Origin: Linum tenue
Taxonomy: Eukaryota > Streptophyta > Magnoliopsida > Malpighiales > Linaceae
Direction: 5' to 3'
Assembly: GCA_946122785.1 (NCBI GenBank)
Contig: CAMGYJ010000010.1
Span: forward strand, 32,405,608 to 32,469,607
Length of the DNA: 64,000 nucleotides
Shown: piece by piece, positions 41,940 to 52,888 of the stretch
Layout of the letters: each line of letters starts with the position of its first letter
How positions within the stretch are numbered: the first letter of the stretch is position 1
The notes under the pieces: model-generated
Database searches by the model: none
The model's input: only the letters and a program-made list of their open reading frames with translations
Told to the model about the DNA's origin: nothing
Translations under genes and position numbers: made by a program

Positions 41940-43792
41940 CTTATGAATTAGGGAGAGTCAGAAAACCAAATCTAGGATACTTTCATAAATTTGGATGCAA
42001 GTGTTTTCTCTTAAATACTAAGGATCAACTAGGGAAATTTAATTCAAAGTCTGATGAGACAATCTTTCTGGGTTATTCCATAAATAGCAAGGCTTATCGT
42101 GTTTACAATTAAAGGACCCTCAAGGTTGAGGAATCCATTAATGTGATATTTGATGAGTCTGCAAGTAAGTGTGCAGAGGTATTGGAAGATGATGATGACC
42201 TCGGACTTAGCCTGAGTCAATCCAAGGGAGCCATTTCTGTCCCTACCAACCTGGAATATGCACAAGAAGAAGCTCCCGAAAATGTGCACAAACCAGAAGC
42301 TCCTCCTCACATTCAGAAACAGCATCCACCTTCTCTTGTGATTGGGGACTTAAACCAAGGTATGGTTACTCGGTCTAAATCTTATCCTGAACACACTGCT
42401 TTCATATCCTTGATTGAACCTAAGAACATTGATGAAGCCTTAGAGGATGAATTTTGGAATGCTGCTATGCACGAAGAAATGCATCAGTTTGAAAGAACCA
42501 AAGTCTGGGACTTGGTTCCTAGACCTAAGAATAGAACAATTATTGGCACTAAATGGGTTTATCGAAACAAGTGTGATGAAATAGGGAGTATCATACGAAA
42601 TAAGGCAATATTAGTAGCTCAGGGCAGAAGCATATGTCGAACAACCTCCTGGCTTTGAAAATCCTGAACACCCTGACTGTGTATACAAGCTAAATAAAAC
42701 TTTGTATGGTCTTAAACAAGCTCCTAGAGCTTGGTATGAAAAGTTAAGTCAATTTCTAATAGATGATGGGTTTCATAGGGGTCAAGTCGATAAAACTCTG
42801 TTATAAAGAATAAGGGTGAAGATACCTTGCTTGTGCAAGTGTATGTAAATGATATCATATCCGGATCCTCTTATGAACAAATGTGCAATGACTTTGCGAA
42901 AACAATGAAGGGTGCCTTTGAAATGAGTCTTATGGGCGAACTTAATTTTTTCTTAGGACTACAGATTAAGCAAACTAAGGATGGCATCTTCATCAGTCAA
43001 ACCAAATACCTGCTCAATAATATGCTTAAAAGGTTCAACTTTAAAAACTTAAAAGTTGTTTCTACTCCTATGTCCAAAGATGAATCTGGAAAAAACATAG
43101 ATAGTCGATTATACAGAGGAATGATTGGTTCTCTGCTATACTTAACTGCAAGCAGACCAGTTATCATGTACAGTGTGTGTGTGTGTATGTGCACGCTTTC
43201 AAAGTAATCCTAAGGAGAGCCATCTTTCTGCCATTAAACGAATCTTTACGTATCTTGCTGAAACTTCTAGCTTAGGGCTCTGGTATTCTAGTAACTCTAG
43301 CTTAGAACTGATAAGTTATAGTGACTCAGACTATGCAGGATGTTCAGTGGATAGAAAAAGCACCTCAGGTGCCTGTCATTTTCTTGCATCTTCTCTTATA
43401 TCCTGGTCTAGCAAAAAACAGAGTTCTGTAGCTCTTTCTACTGCAAAAGCAGAGTACGTTGCAGCTGGTATTTGCTGTACACAACTTTTGTGGATGAAAT
43501 ATCAGCTTAAAGACTATGGTATTTAGTTTGAATCCTTGTCTGTTATGTGTGATAACATTAGTGCTATCAACATGACTAAAAATCCAATTCAGCATTCTAG
43601 GACTAAGCATATCGAGGTTAGATACCATTTCATTAGAGATCTAATCCAGGAGGGGAAAATTCATCTTGAATTTATTGGCACTGACCTTCAGTGGGCCGAT
43701 ATCTTCACTAAGCCATTGGGCACTGGCAAATTTCTTTCCATTAGAAGAGAGCTTGGGCTCTTATCGATGGATGAGATTTCTGAAATCCCATA
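41940..43792 (+). pseudogene. Sirevirus integrase end, RT and RNase H, deleted and mutated
   Basis: The integrase end reads PNLGYFHKFGCKCFLLN and TIFLGYSINSKAYRVYN. A linker follows (42143-42370). RT begins ALEDEFWNAAMHEEMHQFER, WDLVPRPKNRTIIGTKWVYRNK and LVAQG. The next family segment (the VARLEAIR and DVKSAFLNG region, roughly 180 bp) is missing: LVAQG runs directly into YVEQPPGFENPEHPD-like sequence in another frame, then LYGLKQAPRAWYE. The catalytic box reads YVND (42842-42853) rather than YVDD. RNase H reads YSDSDYAGCSVDRKSTSG, SSVALSTAKAEYVA, then an in-frame stop (YGI-stop), and TKHIEVRYHFIRDLI, ADIFTKPL, ending at 43792. The RT could not be active. Confidence 0.9.
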
Positions 43793-43970
43793 AAATATGC
43801 TGGCTCGCTTATCCTCTTCTCACCTTTCCATGTCTGGCTCATAATCTATTCTTTCCTTAACTCATAATTGTTTCCTTCTTTCACCCTACTCATACCCTAT
43901 ATAGACAAACTCCGCTCATTACCTCGTCTCACCACCTCAGAATCTTTCAGTGTTTCCATCTTACACAACC

Positions 43971-44793
43971 ATGGCCCCAAATAATTCACAGTTGCACCCT
44001 GCTATCATCTTCAACAATCAAGGGTTCCATAAACCCTCTCGATACCTCAGGTATCTCAACTATTTCCACAATCGTCCACTTTATCCATCCTTACCAATCC
44101 AACCTTCTGGCTTCAGAAAGTATGATCTTGACATCACTAGTCTCATTCACAAGCTTGGTTGGGATTCTCTCTTTGAGAATCCACGATTCAGTTAGTGTCC
44201 TGAAGGAGTTAGGATGTTCTATGCTAGTCTGAAGCGTGGTCCTGGTTCCAGTCTCTCCTTCTTCACTACTGTGGTCTACAATCATGAGATCAAAGTTACG
44301 ACATCTCTTTTGGCTGAAACTCTTGATCTCCCCTGTTTTGGGTCTTCTGCTGCCACCAATGATGACTTTGCATCCATTGGTTTTGATTTCGGGTCTGCTG
44401 GAGTCCCTCACCTATGATGTTGGGCCATACTATCCCTCCATGCTTTCCGCTGGTCGCCTTGCATATTGTTTCAAGGTACTTCATTTCTTCATCACACGGA
44501 TTCTTCTTCCTTGAAGTATCTCCCGTGATGAACTTGTGCACCCTGCTTATGCCTGGATTATGGCGAATGCTTGCGATGGGGCCCCGCTCAATTTTTCCTC
44601 TCTCATGTTTGCTCATATTATCAAATATGGTGACGAGAACTACTCTGTTCCTCAAATCACCCGTCTTCTGTATAAGGTAGGGATTGATCTTCGTGACAAA
44701 CTAATAGTGTGCGATGTTCGAGACGATCTGCATGCTCAACACATCCTTAGTCGTGTTGACGCTCTCGTTGGGAGAAGAAAGCCTCCCATTTGA
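43971..44793 (+). pseudogene. Envelope-like / plant transposon protein ORF of the Sirevirus, broken
   Basis: This third ORF is found in some Sireviruses between RNase H and the 3' LTR; its role is unproven and it is often called envelope-like. ATG 43971 opens MAPNNSQLHPAI and runs through PSGFRKYDLDITSLIHKLGW to a stop at 44193-44195. It resumes CPEGVRMFYASLKRGPGS and TTVVYNHEIKVTTSLLAETL, then shifts frame near 44395 and again before HPAYAWIMANACDGAP, NFSSLMFAHIIKYGDENY and VPQITRLLYKVGIDL. These phrases resemble the 'putative plant transposon protein' domain. No clear signal peptide or transmembrane anchor is seen. Confidence 0.7.
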
Positions 44794-45358
44794 TTAGGGG
44801 GAGAGTCTGCTGATTCAAAGCATTCGATCCCATCTTCTGTTCCTGATCTTAATCAGTTGGTTCCTGATCTTTTGGATGCTGCATCTGTAGTGCTTGACAA
44901 AGCAATCATTGTTGTCAAGTGCAAGGAACTAGCTAGTTTAGAATTCCATCAGGCTCGGATCAAAATGGCGAAGTAGTCTGGTCCATCAAAAGCTCAGGAA
45001 GAAGAAGCAAAGGTTGTATCTGATTATGAGTCGCCACCCGAATATGAGTTTTAAGAGGGAACCAGGTTAGGGGGAGTCCATAAGATGGTTCTTTAACTTT
45101 GTTTAAGGTAGCTAGTAGGGTATGTCTTGAGTCAATTTGAAAGTCTATCTCTGGTTCTAGTCTATTATGGTGTAATGGTGTCCTTGTTGCTTGAATTGAT
45201 GGGTTTGTCTCAGTTTATCAAATAAAATGGACTTCTCTCTTGTCAAGTGATTTCTATTAGCCTGTGAAACTATGTTTGTTTAGAACAGGCTGCACCAATC
45301 GTTTCTTGAAATGTGCAGGATCAACATAATGGAGCAAATGACATGCTTAGGGGGAGAA
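44794..45358 (+). other. Sirevirus 3' non-coding region with polypurine tract
   Basis: No clear protein beyond scattered phrases. Several GGGGGAG motifs occur (44798, 45070, 45350). The last, TTAGGGGGAGAA at 45347-45358, lies against the 3' LTR and is the likely plus-strand primer. Confidence 0.7.
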
Positions 45359-46866
45359 TGCTGAGGGAAGCAATAGATCACCTTTTAATTAACATTGCAA
45401 GAAAAGTGATATAAGGAAAGGCGGTCAATTGTGCAAATCAGAATCAGGCAAAGAAGGAAAGAATAAGTTGCTTACCTTCACCAGACAAGATGGAAATAAA
45501 GACTCATGTCCAACGCCTTTCTGATTAGCAAGAATATATAGTACAAGCTAGGATCAGCAGAGGGTCAAGTTTTTCTGAGCGAATTAACAAAAGAGAGTGC
45601 TAGAAAGAGTTGTAGTCTTTTGTGAGAAATCGTGAAAGCAAATAGGGGAGATTAGCTGTGAAAAACAAGGGTGATTGAACGGGGAGTTTGATTCACCAAG
45701 GTTAGGTTTTGGTCGATCAGCGGGGAGCTGGTTCGTTGTGCGCCAAAGTCTGTAAGAAGATAACAATCGATAGTGATTATGTAGGAGATCTCAAGAGGAG
45801 AGTTTCCTACCGTGGATTAGTCGGTGTTGAGTTCATTAATCACCTAACACCGGATAACACGTACAAAATTCTGTGTCTGTGTTCATCTGCGTTTTATTTT
45901 GTTTCAGTTCTGCTTTCTATTTTCTGGTGTGTTCTTTGTTCGGTGTGTATTGAGTCTTCTTGTAGAAATGGTTTTGATCGAAAAGCTCAAGAAGAGAATG
46001 AATAAAGTTACTTTGTGAAACGCAGTGTCCAAGGAAGGAGTTGGGTTGACTGCGTATTGATTATGTTGTGAACAAACAAAGCCCAACCCACTTTCAGATC
46101 AAGTTCCTAATTCGGTGTCGTTCAGCAAACACGAAAGGGAAGTCTCTCTACCACTGTTGTCGATTTGTTTTCATTTCTTCTCATCCTTTTCACTTGTTCC
46201 TCCCAAAAGTTGCGATTAGGGTTGTGCAGGGATGGCAAATTACCCACCCATGGGTAATTATACCCAAACCCAAGTAGACCCATTGATAATGGGTTGGGTA
46301 TGGGTGAAGTGCAAATGGATTTGGGGGTTTATAGATGGGTTTGGGTAAGGTATGAATATTGCTTCCATAATCTAAATGGGTATGGGTTGGATATGAATAT
46401 CCATTTACTTGAGGGCGTTTTAACTACACATGCAAAAATTGGACCTATTTGTAAAACTTGAAAAGTTTAGGTACCAAAATGTAAGAACAAAAAATGTAGG
46501 TACCAAAACGTAATTTTCCATCGATATTTTGAGGACTTATATGCAAAAAAAATTAAATTTAGGTACTAAATATGCATATCTATTAAGTTTGGGTACCAAA
46601 CTGTAATTTGTATTTGAGCATGGGTATAAACCCAAATCCATTTGATATAAGCCCAACTCAACCCAAAGTAAATGGGTATGGGTACAAACCCATCAAACAC
46701 TACCCATATCCATATATTTGGATTTCATACCCAACCCAATTGGGTTGGATAGTAAGAAATCCATGGGTATGGGCAAAGTTGCCATCCCTAGGGTTGTGCA
46801 GAAATTCATCTGATTCAAAAAGGAGAGTGAATCTGTCCCTGAGTCTCGCGCTCGACTCAATCAAGA
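45359..46866 (+). repeat. Sirevirus 3' LTR, enlarged by a hAT MITE
   Basis: Begins TGCTGAGGGAAGCAA and ends CTCAATCAAGA. Without the MITE and its 8-bp duplication it is about 936 bp, close to the 931-bp 5' LTR. The LTRs show many substitutions and small indels, so this insertion is much older than Athila copy A. Confidence 0.9.
46227..46790. mobile_element. hAT-type MITE in the Sirevirus 3' LTR
   Basis: The ends CAGGGATGGCAA and TTGCCATCCCTA are inverted repeats differing only at the outermost base. The octamer GGGTTGTG flanks both sides (46219-46226, 46791-46798). The pre-insertion sequence is preserved in the 5' LTR at about 38655-38670. Inside, the phrase AAATGGGTATGGG and its complement recur, and a pair of GTACCAAA.TGTAA repeats lies in the centre. 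There is no ORF. Confidence 0.9.
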
Positions 46867-46871
46867 GAGAC

Positions 46872-47094
46872 AACCCCAATGTCGACGATGCATAGAAATA
46901 CGAAAGCTGGCCCCTCGAATTGGCTGCGGTGGGGGGAGCTATTCATCGATATTGTTCAGCTGGATAGTTGGTATATTTTGTACACTGGCTACGAAGATGT
47001 GGTACAAGCGGAGAAGGAGGAGGATGATGTTTTCTACAAGACATTTGTAAGGAAAGTACAATATCTGCCGATTTGTGATGTGACTTATGTTTAA
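46872..47094 (+). pseudogene. Possible continuation of the host exon after the Sirevirus
   Basis: The sequence next to the 3' LTR continues the frame seen at 37740-37800 (NPNVDDA, then TAG). Another frame runs MSTMHRNTKAGPSNWLRWGE and VQLDSWYILYTGYEDVVQAEKEEDDVFYKTFVRK to 47094. I do not recognise either. It is GC-richer than the DNA after 47100, suggesting the edge of an old exon. Confidence 0.3.
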
Positions 47095-48052
47095 TCATGA
47101 TAATTAGTGCACATATTAATTATAAAAATAAATTATATTTATGGTTTAAATTTTGAAACAAAATATGTTTAGTACTTAAAGACAAAATAAATTATATTTA
47201 ATCAAGTTAATTAACTCATTGTGCTTATTAATTGCAGTATCTAGAAATAAATTATTATTTTCAAAAAATTATGTTTACTAACCTTCATCGCTCCCTTGAA
47301 ATGGAGAGCAGATCAGGTCAATAATCTTAGAGTGAGTAACCAGGAGTACTAACAATGTTGTGAGCGTTGTTTCAAGTACTAACAATGTCGTGGCGAACTC
47401 ACTGTATAATGAGGGTCCGATCGAGTTTCCTCCACGAGTCGTGGGGGAAACAAGCCGGGCACGAAGCGTCAATCTTTAGCTCCTTGTGGCATCTCATCAT
47501 CGTCATGCGTACAAACTTGTGGCTTGTCGAGGCATCATTTGTTGTGTTGAGGTGAGATGAGCTAGAGCTGAGCCTCACAAAAATACAGGCCTATTATTTG
47601 AGGTAGAAGAAAAGAACAAGATAAAATGATGCAACGTAGAGATATGTATTCTGCAAAGGAAAAATCAGGGAGACAATACTCATAATTGTTCATAGATTGA
47701 AAAGGAAATACGAAAGAATAAATGTAAGATCTCAAGCTCGCTTTGCTAGCATGGTTATTTACTTATTTTACAATTTAGATAATAGAATCTTACTATTTTA
47801 CGATCATAAAACTGACTGAAACATGCACGTACAATCTGACAATTTCACCACCTTTACCCTCTTCCATATCAAGAACATGAATATTCTTTGTTTTTTTCGT
47901 TTATAAACAAGAACATGAAGATTCAATATTGCCATTTTTATCACAAAGGAATTTGATCCAACTCCTACAAAATTTAAACTCACCTTTCTTTCCACAAAAC
48001 ATCATATAAGATTTTAAACTTTCTAGATAATGATGGTGTTTTTATCTAACTT
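47095..48052. other. AT-rich intergenic region, no gene seen
   Basis: No supported coding region or known element; it ends at the target duplication AACTT of copia element 2. Confidence 0.55.
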
Positions 48053-48389
48053 TAAGAGAAAACCTAGCAAGGTTTTTGTGGAAGGAGTGATCTTCAGCAG
48101 TCTCTGAGATCCTCCCTTTGATTATATAGTCCAGCAGAAAATAAAGACGAAATGGATTACAGAGCAACGCCACTTGGCTGTTTTCCATTAGTCAGTTTAA
48201 AGATTAAATAGTAAATTAAACGGCTAACTGCCATTACAAACAACTAGTAAGAAAACGACATAGTTTCAATTAAAAATCCTCTGTAGCTGATAGAAACGTT
48301 TCCTCCTCTTCGTATGTTTCACTCTTCTTCTTCTTCCACGACTCTGTTCTTCTTCATTTCTTCTGCAAACTTGATTTTCAATCCTGACA
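48053..48389 (-). repeat. Copia 2, 3' LTR (left)
   Basis: Plus strand TAAGAGAAAACCTAGC...TTCAATCCTGACA. It aligns closely with 52539-52883. Confidence 0.9.
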
Positions 48390-48422
48390 GCCTCCCTCAA
48401 ATTGTGGCAGTCACTCTGACTC

Positions 48423-48770
48423 TGATAGAAACACGACTCTTAGGGTTTTCTATTATTAATTATGGTAGGATAATTAATCTTAGGGTTAGTAGTATTCGAG
48501 TCGTATTAGGTTATTTATCAGGTTTATTCCAGTCTCTAGCTATAAATATGTACTTTGGGTCTTTTGTTCAATTAGGCAGAAATCAGTAAAAGAATTATCT
48601 TCTCAAACCCTAAGTTCTCCCTATCTCCTAATTTCTATTCTTCCCTAGTCAAAGTCTTCGGCCGATTCTTATTCTGTTCTTCCTTCCCTAATCCCAATCT
48701 TAATCCCTAATTCTGTTCGTATAAACCCTAATTCCCAAATAGCAAATCCGATAGAATCTTATTTCTATCA
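48423..48770 (+). repeat. Solo LTR of another copia family
   Basis: Begins TGATAGAAACACG and ends ATTTCTATCA, with inverted ends TGATAGAAA/TTTCTATCA. Flanks GACTC (48418-48422) and GGCTC (48771-48775) match at 4 of 5. A TATA box, CTATAAATA, lies near 48540, and a run of AAACCCTAA-type sequence follows. It lies between the 3' LTR and the RNase H remnant of copia 2. Confidence 0.7.
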
Positions 48771-49326
48771 GGCTCCCAACTTGACCAACAATGCCTGCAT
48801 TCGTGCTCTATCCAACCATTTCGTGAACAAGTCGCTAACTGATTGAAAGTACTTACATGGTGGAGCTTGATCAACTCATTTTTTATTCTTTCTCTAGTCA
48901 CATGCATATCGATCTATATATGCTTTGTTCTTTCATGAAATATTGGGTTCTCTGCTATATGTATAGCTGACCCTTCCCGAAGGCAAGGAAATTGCTTGCT
49001 GCCGTCTTATCCTTCCTCATTCCCTTCCCCACTTCCCTTAGCCGAACTCCCTGCTCTTTTCCCGTTGTTCTTGCTCTTTCCGCTTACTTTCCAAGGTAGT
49101 AACAAACAAGAACAAAAGGAAGCAGCAGCTTCGTTCCTTCCTGATGGTTCTGCTGATGGCTTTTGGCTGTTGTCATAGTAGACTGAGATAGGCAAAGGAA
49201 CTTTTACACTCAATTCTGCTAGCAGACCCTTCAACCATTCAACTTCACAGACCAGTAAAGCTAGTGCCCTGTATTCAGCCTCTGATGAAGATCTGGATAC
49301 AGTGGTTTGCTTCTTACTCTTACAAG

Positions 49327-50490
49327 TCAGTAAAGAACTTCCCAGGAAGGTGCAATATCCAGTTGTTGACCTCCTTGTGTCTGGGCAACTAGCCCAATCT
49401 GAGTCTGTAATCCCACCAGCTTTAAATCTGTCTTACTGCTAAAGTGTATGCCTTGTCCAGGGTTGTTCTTCAAGTACCTTAGCACCCTGAAGGCTGCTTG
49501 TAGATGATCACTACAAGGCTGTTTCTGGAATTCACATAACTGTTGCACTATGTATGTTAGATCAGGCCTGGTGATTGTCACATAATGCAATCTTCCAATT
49601 AACCTTCTATAAACTTCTGCATCTTCCAGAGGGGTTCCCTGGTTTGCTGCTAACTTCACCTTAGGGTCTGAAGGTGTGATGCATCCTTTTGCTTCCAAAT
49701 ATCCAGTGTCCTTTAGTAGCTCCAAGGCATACTTCCTTTGGCAAACACGGATCCCATATGCAGTCATAGCAATTTAATCTTGAACTCTTTACTCAATGCT
49801 TTCTTAATTTACTCTATATCCTTTGGTGCCTCTCCTCCTATGATGATATAATCAACATACACCAGCAATACCACAATTCTGCCATGCACCCACTTAGTGA
49901 ATAGAGAGTAATCTAAAGCAGATTGAGCAAACCCATTCTTCAATAGAAAACCTGTCAACTTTGCAAACCACTGCCTTGATGCCTGTTTAAGCCCATATAG
50001 TGATTTCTTAAGCTTGCAAGCCATTCCTTTTGGATCAATACCCTGCAGATCAAGTCCCATAGGTATTTTCATATACACTTCTTCTTCTAAATCCCCATGA
50101 AGGAAGACATTTGATACATCTAACTGCTATAGTGTCCAATTTTTGGTTGCAGCCACTGCAAGTAGAGCTTTCACTGAGTTTATCTTAGCTACTGGGGAAA
50201 AGGTGTCTTGGAAATTAATTCCATAGACCTGAGTGTATCCTTTTGCCACCAGCCTAGCTTTAAACCTTTCTATAGTGCCATCTTATCTTCTTTTGATTTT
50301 AAAAACCCACTTATAGCCAATGGCTTTCTTTCCATCTGGCAACTTCACCACATCTCATGTTTGGTTCTGCTCTAAGGCCCCTAACTACTCTTGTACAACT
50401 TGTTCCACACATCAGATTGCATTGCCTCATAAAATGTAGCTGGCTCAATCTGTGAGATGACACTCAGTGCAAAAGCTTTGTCAGCAAAAT
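49327..50490 (-). pseudogene. Copia 2 reverse transcriptase and RNase H (5' half missing)
   Basis: In minus-strand order: VISQIEPATFYEAMQSDVWNK (about 50466-50395), then a stop-ridden RT core, KIPMGLDLQGIDPKGMACKL and KSLYGLKQASRQWF (about 50065-49960), then LVYVDYIIIGG: the catalytic box is YVDY (49848-49859) instead of YVDD, so the second aspartate is lost. It continues GIRVCQRKYALELLKDTGYLE, YRRLIGRLHYVTITRPDL and FRVLRYLKNNPGQGIHFSS to a frameshift and stop near 49327. The RNase H acidic motifs beyond this are only partly visible (LDIAPSWEVLY). Confidence 0.85.
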
Positions 50491-51592
50491 TCAAGTGATC
50501 TAAGTCTAGCTCAATAGGATACTTAGAGGCTGCTGCACAAGAACCAAAAGCCCCAAAACTCAAATCTGGATCCAATTCACAATTGTCAAACTTAGCAGGC
50601 AACTTGTGAGACCTTTGTGGTCTCTTTGATGGTTCAAAGTCCTGCTGAGGTTCTAACTCAGCTTCCATTTCAAAATCCTGAGGGCTATAGGGTGAGTCAG
50701 TTTCAGTGTCATCACTAACAAGTTCAGCTTCAGGCTCTTCTGTTGTAGGAGCTATATACTGCCCCCCATCAGCAGAGGGTGATACAGGTGTAGGAAGGGT
50801 AGACAAAGAAGGAGGAAGAGTTAAACCAGGAGCATGAAGTGAAGGATGAGGAGTTGGAATTGGAATTTGAGGTAGGTGGAAGGATCAAAGGAAGGAACAG
50901 TAGTATGGGAATCATGTCTAAAAGGAAGAATAGACTCATGAAACACCACATCTCTGGAAATGAAAACTTGGTTATCTTTAAGATCAAGAAGCTTGTATCC
51001 TCTAAGGCCAGAAGGAATACCAAGTAATACACACTGTCTGGCTCTGGGATCAAATTTAGATCTCCCTGCTGCTATTGTACTAGCATACACCAAACAACCA
51101 AAAACCCTTAAATGGCCTAAGGAGCTTTCTTATACAGGACCTCATATGGTGACTTGTTGTGTAAAATTGGTGTAGGGATTCTGTTAATAAGGTAAAATGC
51201 ATGCATTATGCAGTCACTCCAATACAGTAAAGGAATGCCAGATTGAAACCTGAGTGATCTAGCACATTTAAAATGTGCTGATGCTTCCTTTCTACCTTTG
51301 CATTTTGCTCTAGAGTATAGACACAAGACATCTGGTGTTCTATTCCTTCAGCCATGTAAAAATCACACATATCAAATTCCCTTCGTTGATCACTTCTTAC
51401 TGTTTTGACAGTGGTGCCAAACTGATTTTTAACCAATTGACAGAAGCCTTTAAACAAATCTCTGGCTTCACTTTTGTGTTTCATAAGATAAACCCACACT
51501 GCTCTTGTGCAATCATCAACCACAGTTAAAAAATAGACATAACAATCATAGGAAACAACTGATAAAAGACCCCAAATGTCAATATGTAACAA
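50491..51592 (-). pseudogene. Copia 2 integrase and linker
   Basis: The integrase core reads LLHIDIWGLLSVVSYDCYVYF, LTVVDDCTRAVWVYLMKHKS, then VKTVRSDQRREFD where the family has D-N-G, and TLEQNAKVERKHQHILNV. After a frameshift it continues [30 protein letters not shown], and then [20 protein letters not shown] and FHESILPF in another frame. A low-complexity acidic linker (50500-50800) leads to the RT. Confidence 0.85.
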
Positions 51593-51723
51593 CTGAAAGA
51601 ATTATGTTGCAGTACTGAACCGTGATCTGTTGCCTCATTGTCTCGTGTCCCTTCTCCTCCAACAGCCAAGGCAACTGATTGCCCCTTCTTAGCACCACCA
51701 TGAGCTTTCAGCTCTTGTTCATA

Positions 51724-52455
51724 TTATAGTAAATCATCAACTGCTATGGTGACTATTGGTAGAGGCTTTAACATTAGTAACTGTTTCTTAATGATTTCAA
51801 AATCAGGATTCAGACCTATGAGAAAACGAATCAAATAATTTGTTTCCTGTTTTCTCTCAAATACTTCAACAGCTATACATGGATTGGTGTTTCCTGGAAG
51901 ACAATTACATGCCACAATGGGGTTATACTCAGTATATTCATCCCATAAACTTTTGATTCGGGTATAATACTGAGTGATACTCTCAGTTCCCTGCTTGCAC
52001 TTATGTGTCTCATCTTCCAAGTTGATAAGCCTATTGGCATTTCACTAACCAAATCTACGCCTTAGCTCATCCCATAGAACTTTGGCATTATTATGCCTCG
52101 TCACTGAACGCCTGATATCCTTGTTCAGTGAGTTCAAAATCCAGGTAAGCACAACCGTGTTGCGGCCATCCAACAAATGAAACTGCGGATCATTAATTGC
52201 TGGTCTGGGCAGAGACCCATCCAAAAAACCCATTTTGTGCTTCCTCTTTAAAACATTCATCACAGATCTACTCCACATACTATAGTTGTTGCCATCCATC
52301 AACTCAAAAACGATGGGTAGGCTCAGATTCTCATTAGGGTTCAGGTAGAGAGGATTACCAAACATGATGACCTCTGCATTGCCTGACAGCCCAGTATTTC
52401 CTTCAGATCCAAACGATCCAAACTGAACATTACGTGGATCGATGACTCTTGCCAT
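51724..52455 (-). pseudogene. Copia 2 gag
   Basis: ATG 52455 opens MARVIDPRNVQFGSF. It contains NPNENLSLPIVFELMDGNNY, SMWSRSVMNVLKRKHKMGFL and VLTWILNSLNKDIRRSV, then after a frame change near 52045 HKCKQGTESITQYYTRIKSL and YLIRFLIGLNPDFEIIKKQ to 51724. The CCHC knuckle and the whole protease are absent: only about 130 bp separate gag from integrase, which points to a deletion. Confidence 0.85.
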
Positions 52456-52526
52456 TCCTGGTGTTCGACGGTGTGTTGGGTGATGGTGAGCTAGCGCCTG
52501 ACATTGCGGAATCCCTTAGAACGGCC

Positions 52527-52538
52527 GCTCTGATACCA
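52527..52538 (-). other. Copia 2 primer binding site (initiator tRNA-Met)
   Basis: Plus strand GCTCTGATACCA, i.e. TGGTATCAGAGC in element sense, directly joined to the 5' LTR. Confidence 0.92.
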
Positions 52539-52883
52539 TAAGAGAAAACCTAGCAACGGTTTTGTGGAAGGAGTGATCTTCAGCAGTCTCTGAGATCCTC
52601 CATTTGATTATATAGTCCAGCAGAAAGTAAAGAAGAAATAGATTACAGAGCAAAAGCCACTTGGCTGCTTTCCATTTGTCAGTTTGAAGATTAAACAGTA
52701 AATTAAATGGCTAACTGCCATTACAAACAACTAGTAAGAAAACGACACAGTTTCAATAAAAACTCCTCTGCAGACTGCAGCTGATAGAAACGTTTCCTCC
52801 TCTTCGTACGTTTCACTCTTCTTCTTCTTCCACGACTCTGTTCTTCTTCATTTCTTCTACATACTTGATTTTCAATCCTGACA
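52539..52883 (-). repeat. Copia 2, 5' LTR (right)
   Basis: Plus strand TAAGAGAAAACCTAGC...CAATCCTGACA. It differs from the left copy by substitutions and a short extra GCAGACT-type insertion. Confidence 0.9.
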
Positions 52884-52888
52884 AACTT

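Larger units (their letters stand above)
37801..46866 (+). mobile_element. Sirevirus-type Ty1/copia LTR retrotransposon with envelope-like ORF, decayed
   Basis: 5' LTR 37801-38731 and 3' LTR 45359-46866 (the latter enlarged by a hAT MITE). The order is iMet primer site, gag with two CCHC knuckles, protease, integrase, RT, RNase H, an extra ORF of the plant transposon/envelope-like type, and a purine tract. This order, with the extra ORF after RNase H, is that of Sireviruses such as SIRE1. The flanks TAGAC (37796-37800) and GAGAC (46867-46871) match at 4 of 5, an eroded target duplication. Stops, a deletion in RT and two nested insertions make it defective. Confidence 0.9.
48053..52883 (-). 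mobile_element. Ty1/copia element 2, defective
   Basis: Left LTR 48053-48389 and right LTR 52539-52883, flanked by AACTT on both sides (48048-48052, 52884-52888). The primer site (iMet) lies at 52527-52538 on the minus strand. Gag, integrase, RT and RNase H are recognisable in that order, but protease is missing and the frames are broken. A solo LTR of another family lies inside at 48423-48770. Confidence 0.92.
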
